35,246 bases of DNA, taken from the NCBI GenBank assembly GCA_020853975.1, contig JADYXW010000105.1, forward strand, positions 1-35,246, given 5' to 3'. Shown in pieces: positions 29,963-35,246 of the stretch. The stretch's first letter is position 1. Each line of letters starts with the position of its first letter. Source of the stretch: Phycisphaerales bacterium. GTDB lineage: Bacteria > Planctomycetota > Phycisphaerae > Phycisphaerales > UBA1924. A program made the translations under genes and the position numbers. Below the pieces are notes generated by a model, which did not search any database, was not told the DNA's origin, and saw only the letters and a list, made by a program, of their open reading frames with translations.

Positions 29963-31036
29963 ATGACCCTCAACTCCGGCATCCTCCGATTCACAGGTTG
30001 CGGCGTGCTCGCGCTCGTCGGCGCATTCCTGCCCGCGGGCTGTGACAAGAAGCCCGCCCCGACGATCGGTACGCCCGCGCCCGCGTCGGGCAACCCGGGC
30101 ACGCCCACCCCAGCCCAGGCGGGCAAGAAGACCATCACCATCGGCGTCATCGCCAAGAGCGAGAGCAACCCCGTCTTCCAGGCTGCGAAGACCGGCGCGG
30201 AAGAGGCCGGGGCGGAGCTGAGCAAGGCGCTCGCGCCCGAGGGTGTCGAGATCAAGATCGTGTGGCGAACGCCCGTGAGCGAGGACGCCGCGGTGCAGGC
30301 CCAGTATGTGGAACAGCTCGTGAGCCAGGGCGTGGACGGCATCGCCATCTCGTGCACCAACGGCGACCTGCTGACGCCCCCCATCGACGAGGCCGTGGGC
30401 AAGGGCGTGTTCGTCGTGACCTTTGACTCGGACGCGCCCAAGAGCAAGCGGCTCGCGTACTACGGCATCGACGACGTGGCGGCGGGGAAGGCGGTGATGC
30501 AAGAGCTCGCGAAGGCGATGGGGGGCAAGGGCGGCCCGATCGCGATTCTCGGGGGCAACCAGACCGCGCCCAATCTCCAGGCGCGCATCCGGGGCGTGAA
30601 GGAGGCGCTCGAGGGCCTGAAGGACAGGGGCTTCACGCTCAAGAACACCTACTACCACAAGGAGACCGCTGTCGACGGCGCCGCGGCGGTGCAGCAGGCC
30701 CAGACCGCCAACCCCGAGATCGCCGGGTGGGCCATGGTCGGGGGCTGGCCCCTGTTCACGCAGAACGCGCTCGACGGCGTGGCGGACAAGGCCAAGGTGG
30801 TCTCCGTGGACACGCTCCCCGAGCAGCTCGACTATGTTCGCAAGGGACAGGTGCAGACGCTCATCGGGCAGGATTGCTACGCATGGGGGCACGAGTCCGT
30901 GAAGATCCTGGTCGACAAGATACACCACAAGAAGGACCCCGCCTCGCAGATCATGCACTTTGAACTGGCGGTGGTGACCAAGGACAACGTGGAGCAGTAC
31001 GCCGGGCAGTGGCAGCACTGGTTGGGCAAGAAGTGA
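29963..31036 (+). CDS. Sugar ABC transporter substrate-binding lipoprotein (RbsB-like)
   Basis: Periplasmic-binding-protein family 4 member, 357 residues. The signal ends in lipobox LPAGC (Cys27), then a Lys/Pro/Ala/Thr-rich spacer of about 25 residues (KKPAPTIGTPAPASGNPGTP), then the two-lobe fold: TITIGVIAKSESNPVFQAAKTGAEEA, EQLVSQGVDGIAISCTNGDLLTPPIDEAVGKGVFVVTFDSDAP, GPIAILGGNQTAPNLQARIRGVKEAL, QVQTLIGQDCYAWGHESVKILVDKI. The family binds pentoses or hexoses; the sugar is unknown. AGGAGA precedes the ATG. A lipidated binding protein in an apparent diderm is unusual, as these are commonly free in the periplasm. Confidence 0.93.
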   Translation: MTLNSGILRFTGCGVLALVGAFLPAGCDKKPAPTIGTPAPASGNPGTPTPAQAGKKTITIGVIAKSESNPVFQAAKTGAEEAGAELSKALAPEGVEIKIVWRTPVSEDAAVQAQYVEQLVSQGVDGIAISCTNGDLLTPPIDEAVGKGVFVVTFDSDAPKSKRLAYYGIDDVAAGKAVMQELAKAMGGKGGPIAILGGNQTAPNLQARIRGVKEALEGLKDRGFTLKNTYYHKETAVDGAAAVQQAQTANPEIAGWAMVGGWPLFTQNALDGVADKAKVVSVDTLPEQLDYVRKGQVQTLIGQDCYAWGHESVKILVDKIHHKKDPASQIMHFELAVVTKDNVEQYAGQWQHWLGKK

Positions 31037-31049
31037 GGGAGCGCGGGCG

Positions 31050-32669
31050 ATGAGCCAGCCCGGCGACCTGCTGGTCGCGGAGAACATCTCGAAGCGGTTC
31101 GGCCTCACGCAGGCGCTGAGCGATGTGACGGTGCGCTTTGCGCCCGGCGAGGTGCACGCGCTCATGGGCGAGAACGGCGCGGGCAAGTCCACGCTGGGCA
31201 AGGTCATCGCGGGGCTCCTGAAGCCGGACGCGGGGCGCGTGATGGTGGACGGACGCGAGCTGAGGCCCGGCAGCCTGCAGGACGCGTTCAGCGCCGGCGT
31301 GCGAATCGTGCACCAGGAGCTCGCCCAGTGCCCGAACCTCTCGGTCGCTGAGAATCTGTGCCTGCACGCGCTGCCCAGGACCAGGCTGGGGCTCGTGGAT
31401 TTCCGGGCAATGGCGGATCGCGCTTCGGCGCTGGTTCACCAGCTCGATGCGGGGATCGACGTCGAGGCGCCGCTGGGGTCGCTCGCCCCGGGCCGGCGGC
31501 AGATATGCCAGATCGCCGCGGCGCTGGACGAGCGGCCGGGAACCGCGGGCGGCGCGGGCCCGCGCGTGATCGTGCTGGACGAACCGACCAGCTCGCTCTC
31601 GGTCGCGGAGGCGGACCGGCTGCTGGAGATCACCCGCGGGCTGGCGGGGCAGGGGCTGGCGGTCATCTATGTCAGCCACCGCATGGGAGAGATCTTTGCG
31701 GTGTGCGACCGGGTGACGGTGCTGCGCGACGGGCGGTTCGTGGCGACCACGCCAGCGGCGTCGCTGGATGAGCCGACGCTTGTGGAGCAGATGATCGGGC
31801 GGAAGCTCGAGACGCCGGTGCGCGGGGCGCACGCCGCGGCGGGAGCAAGAACGGGCCGCGCGGAAGGAGAAGCAGAGGCCGGTGCCATTCGCGCGCTCGC
31901 GCCCGAGCACGCGACGGGCCAGGCGGGGCCGGTGATCCTCGAGGTGAGGGGCCTGAGTTCGCCGGGCCGGCTGCGGGACGCTTCGCTCGCGGTGCGCAAG
32001 GGAGAGGTGCTGGGCGTCGGGGGGCTCGTGGGCAGCGGGCGCTCGGAGCTGCTGGACGCGATCTTTGGGCTCGACAGCCGTGCCTCCGGCCGCGTCGAGG
32101 TGGAGGGCCAGCGGGTGCGGTCCGTTCGCGGCGCGATCGCGGCGGGAATGGGTTATGTGCCCGAAGACCGACGCCGCCAGGGGCTGTTCTTCGACCTGAG
32201 CATCCACGAGAATCTCGTGCTGCCCTTCATGACGCGGTTGGCCTCGGCGCTCGGCTGGCGCCGCCTGGGTGCGGAGCGGCGGCTTGTGCGCGAGAAGGTT
32301 GCGGCGTTTCAGATCAAGGCGGCGAGCGCGGGCCTGTCGCCGGGCACGCTCTCGGGCGGCAATCAGCAGAAGGTCCTGATCGCGCGGTGGATGGGGCCCC
32401 AGACCCGCGTGCTCCTGCTCGACGAGCCCACCCGGGGCATCGACGTGGGCACGAAGGCCGAGGTGTACCGCCTGGTCCGTGACGCGGCGGAGCGTGGAGC
32501 GGCGATCCTACTGGTCTCGAGCGAGATGCCGGAGCTGCTCGCGCTCTCGGACCGCATCATCGTGATGTGCGAGGGCCGGATATCGGGCGAACTGTCGGGC
32601 GAAGCCATGACGCAGGCGAACATCCTGCGGCTAGCGACGGCGACATCGGCACCGGCTATCGCGGGCTGA
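31050..32669 (+). CDS. Sugar ABC transporter ATP-binding protein (RbsA-like, double ABC)
   Basis: Drives sugar import through the permease, 539 residues with two fused ATPase domains. NBD1: Walker A MGENGAGKSTLG (39-50), a signature-like LAPGRRQICQIAAAL and Walker B VIVLDEPTSSLS. NBD2: a degenerate Walker A GLVGSGRSELLDAIFG, signature LSGGNQQKVLIARWM and Walker B LLLDEPTRGIDVG, as is normal for the RbsA class. A Gly/Ala-rich linker (AHAAAGARTGRAEGEAEAGAI) joins the domains and is longer than in E. coli RbsA. A short Gly/Pro-rich insert (DERPGTAGGAGPR) precedes Walker B of NBD1. Begins 13 bases after the binding protein. Its last 14 bases overlap the convergent GH31 gene. Confidence 0.94.
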   Translation: MSQPGDLLVAENISKRFGLTQALSDVTVRFAPGEVHALMGENGAGKSTLGKVIAGLLKPDAGRVMVDGRELRPGSLQDAFSAGVRIVHQELAQCPNLSVAENLCLHALPRTRLGLVDFRAMADRASALVHQLDAGIDVEAPLGSLAPGRRQICQIAAALDERPGTAGGAGPRVIVLDEPTSSLSVAEADRLLEITRGLAGQGLAVIYVSHRMGEIFAVCDRVTVLRDGRFVATTPAASLDEPTLVEQMIGRKLETPVRGAHAAAGARTGRAEGEAEAGAIRALAPEHATGQAGPVILEVRGLSSPGRLRDASLAVRKGEVLGVGGLVGSGRSELLDAIFGLDSRASGRVEVEGQRVRSVRGAIAAGMGYVPEDRRRQGLFFDLSIHENLVLPFMTRLASALGWRRLGAERRLVREKVAAFQIKAASAGLSPGTLSGGNQQKVLIARWMGPQTRVLLLDEPTRGIDVGTKAEVYRLVRDAAERGAAILLVSSEMPELLALSDRIIVMCEGRISGELSGEAMTQANILRLATATSAPAIAG

Positions 32670-34950
32670 GCGGGACTGAGATTGACTCGCCGTCAACGCC
32701 CGACGCCTCCACGGTGCGGTCCTTCAGCACGACACGGACGAGCACGCGGCGGGCCGGGCGGGGCATGCTCCCGTCGGTGCGGGCGACCCTCAGCGTGAGC
32801 ACATCGCCGCTCACGCGCGCCTCGTAGGTCGTGCGCAGGTAGCCGCCCTTCAGGTATTCAAAGCCGTCGCCCGCGTCTTCGTAGAGATCGCCGCCGGCGG
32901 CCCCGTCCGGGCCGGGGTTCACCACGAGCGTGAGCGGATCCAGGGGGCGTTCGCCGGTGTGCTGCATGTCCGGGCCCATGGGCAGGATGGCCCCGGGGCG
33001 AATGCGGAGGTCGGGGAGGTCGGGGTTGTCGGAGCCTTCGATGCGGCGCCAGTCACCGCCGGGCAGCGCGGGGGACCGGGCGCCTGTTTCGAGCACGTTC
33101 GAGACCACGAGCAGATCGCCGCCAAGGAGAAACGCGTCGTCCTCGGCGCGGAGCGTCGGGTCGGCGAGGTCCGCAAAGAAGACGGGGCGAGCCACGGGCA
33201 GGCCGGTGGTGCTCGCCTCGTGGAAGAGCGTGTAGTAGTACGGCATGAGGCGGTAGCGCCTGCGGAGGGCCTCGCGGGAGGTGGCGGTGGTGCGGTCGTC
33301 AAAGGCCCAGGGCTCCTTGGCGATGTTGTCCTTCCCGGTGTGGCCGCGCGCGAAGGGGAGCAGGGCGCCGAAGCCCATCCAGCGGGAGAAGAGTCGCGCG
33401 TCGCCATTGCCGACAAATCCCCCGATGTCGGGCCCGATGAAGGGCTGGCCCGAGAGGCCGACGTTGAGGGTCATGGGGATGGATGTGTCCAGATGCTCCC
33501 AGGACGCGGTGTTGTCGCCGGTCCAGGTCGCGCCGTAGCGCTGGCCCCCGATGTAGTTGGCGCGGCTGAGGACAAACGGCCTCTGCTCGGGACGAACGGC
33601 GAGGATCCCCTCGCGGGTGCCTCGGATCATCTGCATGCCGTAGACGTTGTGGTATCTCGCGTGGGTGTCCGCGCTGCGCAAGCCCTGGGGCGTGCCGGCG
33701 GGCGTGCGCATCGAGGGGTCGCCCTGGTGGCGGTTGTCCAGGGGCATGGTCTTAGATTCGACGTTGAAGAGCGCGGGCTCGTTCATGTCGTTCCACACCC
33801 CCGAGACGCCGTGGGCGAGGAAGGGCCGGTAGAGCGAGGCCCACCACGCTCGGGCGCGGGGCGTGGTGAAGTCGGGAAAGACGCAGTCGCCGGGCCAGAC
33901 AGCGCCGCGGAACTCCGCGCCCGAAGCATTCTTTACGAAGACGTCCGCGTGGCGCCCGCTCTCCAGCATGGACCTGTAGCGGGCCAGCTCCTGCTCGCGT
34001 GCGGCGCGGGCGCTCTGGGGCTCCCTCGCGAGGTCGCTCTCGGGGCGGTCGGCGGGGCCCCGCGCGTCGTCGGCCTTCATGCCCGGGTCGATCATCCAGA
34101 CGTTGTGGAAGCCAATGCCCCGGAGGTCCGCGTTGAGCCCCGCCGGGTCCGGGAAGTGGCCCCGGTCAAACGTGAAGACGCGGAAGGCCTCCATGTAGTC
34201 GATGTCCATCCAGATGACGTCGGCGGGAATCTGGTGCTCGCGGAACCCGCGCGCGACCTCGCGCACGCGTGCATCCGGGAAGTACGAGTACCGGCACTGG
34301 TGATATCCCAGCGCCCACTTTGGGGGCATGGGCATCGTGCCCGTGAGGCTCGCCAGCTCGCGCAGCACGTCCTGGGGGCTGTTGCCCCTGATGATGACGA
34401 CGCCGAACGCGGGCCCCTCGGCGGCGAAGCGGATCTCGCCGGGGTTGGCCGCCCCGGTGTCGACCTCGCAGCGATAGGTGGTGTCTGCCAGCGCCCCCAT
34501 CGCGGAGCCGTCGGGCGCGACCGCGAGGACCCACGGGTGAGATTGGTAGAGCGATCTCGCGTCGAGCCCGTAGCCGTAGGCGTCGGTGTTCCAGCACTCG
34601 ATCGTGCGTCCGTTGCGGAGGAGAGGGCCGGCGACTTCGCCCGTGCCGTAGAGAGAGGTGCCGGGGGCGATGCCGATGGTCGCGACGTGGCGGCCGTTGG
34701 ACTCTGAGAACTCGGGTGTGAGCGCGCTGCCGACGCGGGCCGGGGCGCCCCGCACCGACTCGAGGAGCGCATAGGAGGGGAGTGCGTTGCTGCGCGACGC
34801 CTCGTCGGCGAAGTAGCGAGTGCTCGCCCGGGTGAGCTTCTCGGCGACTACGCGCCGTGACGGTGTGCCGCACCCGGTGAGCAGCACCATCGCCAGCGAA
34901 AACACGAGCGCTGCAGCGGGACGGATCGCACAGGCGAAGGGCAGTCTCAT
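32656..34950 (-). CDS. GH31 alpha-glycosidase lipoprotein
   Basis: Glycoside hydrolase family 31 (alpha-glucosidase/alpha-xylosidase class), 764 residues, retaining mechanism. The N-terminus is a lipoprotein signal with lipobox LTGC (Cys27). A mutarotase-like beta domain (about 50-200, GTSLYGTGEVAGPL) precedes the barrel: PMPPKWALGYHQCRYSY, IPADVIWMDIDYMEAFRVFTFD, the nucleophile motif WNDMNEP (Asp388) and the acid/base motif WTGDN (Asp479), then FIGPDIGGF and C-terminal beta domains. Residues 292-340 (KADDARGPADRPESDLAREPQ on) form an insert in the barrel. ATG at 34950 is chosen because GGGAG stands seven bases before it and the lipobox follows; the frame upstream is without signal. Substrate cannot be told. 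Converges on the sugar ABC transporter, overlapping its ATPase gene by 14 bases, which suggests a joint role in sugar use. Confidence 0.94.
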   Translation of the reverse strand: MRLPFACAIRPAAALVFSLAMVLLTGCGTPSRRVVAEKLTRASTRYFADEASRSNALPSYALLESVRGAPARVGSALTPEFSESNGRHVATIGIAPGTSLYGTGEVAGPLLRNGRTIECWNTDAYGYGLDARSLYQSHPWVLAVAPDGSAMGALADTTYRCEVDTGAANPGEIRFAAEGPAFGVVIIRGNSPQDVLRELASLTGTMPMPPKWALGYHQCRYSYFPDARVREVARGFREHQIPADVIWMDIDYMEAFRVFTFDRGHFPDPAGLNADLRGIGFHNVWMIDPGMKADDARGPADRPESDLAREPQSARAAREQELARYRSMLESGRHADVFVKNASGAEFRGAVWPGDCVFPDFTTPRARAWWASLYRPFLAHGVSGVWNDMNEPALFNVESKTMPLDNRHQGDPSMRTPAGTPQGLRSADTHARYHNVYGMQMIRGTREGILAVRPEQRPFVLSRANYIGGQRYGATWTGDNTASWEHLDTSIPMTLNVGLSGQPFIGPDIGGFVGNGDARLFSRWMGFGALLPFARGHTGKDNIAKEPWAFDDRTTATSREALRRRYRLMPYYYTLFHEASTTGLPVARPVFFADLADPTLRAEDDAFLLGGDLLVVSNVLETGARSPALPGGDWRRIEGSDNPDLPDLRIRPGAILPMGPDMQHTGERPLDPLTLVVNPGPDGAAGGDLYEDAGDGFEYLKGGYLRTTYEARVSGDVLTLRVARTDGSMPRPARRVLVRVVLKDRTVEASGVDGESISVPLSPR

Positions 34951-35101
34951 AACATGCTCCCGGGGGCGCCGAAGGGCGCGGTCTTGAGCATAGCGGCACG
35001 CGGCGTGGCTGGGGCACCCGGGGCGAAGCGTGGGGCCGTCCGCGAGTGGTCCGCTCGCGTTGAGGCAAGGAATTGGGGTTCCACAATCGGTGAAGGCGTG
35101 G

Positions 35102-35107
35102 CATAAT
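35102..35107 (+). promoter_or_regulatory. Possible -10 box for the right-edge gene
   Basis: CATAAT matches five of six consensus bases. The hexamer 17 bases upstream (TTCCAC) is a poor -35. A start near 35114 gives a leader of about 84 bases to the ATG at 35198. Confidence 0.3.
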
Positions 35108-35183
35108 GGCGGGCCACGACCCGTCAACCCCGGGACCGCCCCGCGGGCTGGGATTGCCCCATCCGCGACATCGCCCCGAGCAC

Positions 35184-35193
35184 GTTTGCAAAC
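35184..35193. promoter_or_regulatory. GTTTGCAAAC palindrome, possible operator
   Basis: A perfect ten-base palindrome in the 247-base gap between the GH31 start and the right-edge gene, four bases before the latter's ATG. It is A+T-rich against a G+C-rich background and similar in size to half-site pairs bound by LacI-type sugar regulators; this is a guess. Confidence 0.3.
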
Positions 35194-35197
35194 AGTC

Positions 35198-35246
35198 ATG
35201 ACACAGCCTGACCTCCGCCGCACGCTGATGCCCGTCGCCGCCCTGA
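35198..35246 (+). CDS. N-terminal fragment of an unknown gene
   Basis: ATG followed by TQPDLRRTLMPVAAL, open to the edge of the window. The basic Arg-Arg then hydrophobic residues could start a signal peptide. No Shine-Dalgarno is visible. Too short to identify. Confidence 0.4.
   Translation, partial: MTQPDLRRTLMPVAAL

Noticed and set aside
34951..35223. A 91-residue N-terminal extension of the GH31 protein
   Set aside because: A lipoprotein signal with ribosome site begins at 34950; the extension is Arg/Cys/Pro-rich with no signal and covers the likely promoter region.

Overview
The window is a G+C-rich chromosomal segment that most resembles a member of the Planctomycetota, probably class Phycisphaerae. 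The evidence is a planctomycete-type cytochrome-c/DUF1587-1592-1588-1585 protein followed by its DUF1552 partner, a lone prepilin-like protein with an N-terminal [16 protein letters not shown] helix, secreted proteins ending in a dockerin-like calcium-loop pair followed by a terminal Gly-x-Cys-Pro, and dense housekeeping genes with scattered operons. I see no rRNA, tRNA, CRISPR array, transposase, integrase or phage gene. It looks like ordinary chromosome with a few accessory surface and nutrient modules.

Layout: (1) 1-0.85 kb, the 3' part of a secreted dockerin-tailed protein whose tail is split by a frameshift. (2) 0.9-5.4 kb, clpC and a RhlE-type DEAD-box helicase, both on the minus strand; the helicase has no canonical start codon before its Q motif. 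(3) 5.6-7.0 kb, an unrecognised plus-strand gene. (4) 7.0-13.3 kb, a minus-strand run: DUF1552 protein, planctomycete cytochrome-c/DUF1592 protein, lipoprotein, an orphan nuoC and a small unknown gene. A compact 98-residue plus-strand gene (13042-13338) closes this part. (5) 13.3-19.1 kb, the minus-strand housekeeping cluster coaD, GlmU-like nucleotidyltransferase, polA, prmC. (6) 19.3-25.1 kb, a small lipoprotein, a fibro-slime-type secreted protein, murA with a secreted companion, and an ABC-F ATPase. (7) 25.2-28.7 kb, a 702-residue dockerin-tailed secreted protein and a prepilin-like protein, divergent from a 401-base region with promoters, a palindrome and a hairpin-rich leader. (8) 28.8-35.2 kb, a ribose-type sugar ABC transporter (permease, lipidated binding protein, double ATPase) converging on a lipoprotein GH31 glycosidase, then the first codons of another gene.

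How genes may work together: the GH31 lipoprotein could cleave alpha-linked sugars outside the inner membrane while the ABC transporter imports the products (inference from adjacency). coaD, the GlmU-like gene, polA and prmC are packed head to tail, but the promoter-like hexamers in front of coaD, the GlmU-like gene and prmC suggest several transcription starts rather than one operon. The cytochrome-c/DUF1592 and DUF1552 genes overlap by 11 bases and are probably translated together.

The most notable signals are: (a) several genes without a Shine-Dalgarno have a TANNNT hexamer exactly six bases before the start codon, which suggests leaderless mRNAs; (b) a recurring promoter form TTGGnn-N16-TAGRAT; (c) the dockerin-tailed gene at 25.2-27.4 kb, whose promoter carries a perfect palindrome in its spacer and whose roughly 120-base leader folds into three hairpins; and (d) the terminal Cys tail shared by two otherwise unlike secreted proteins, a possible sorting or anchoring signal.
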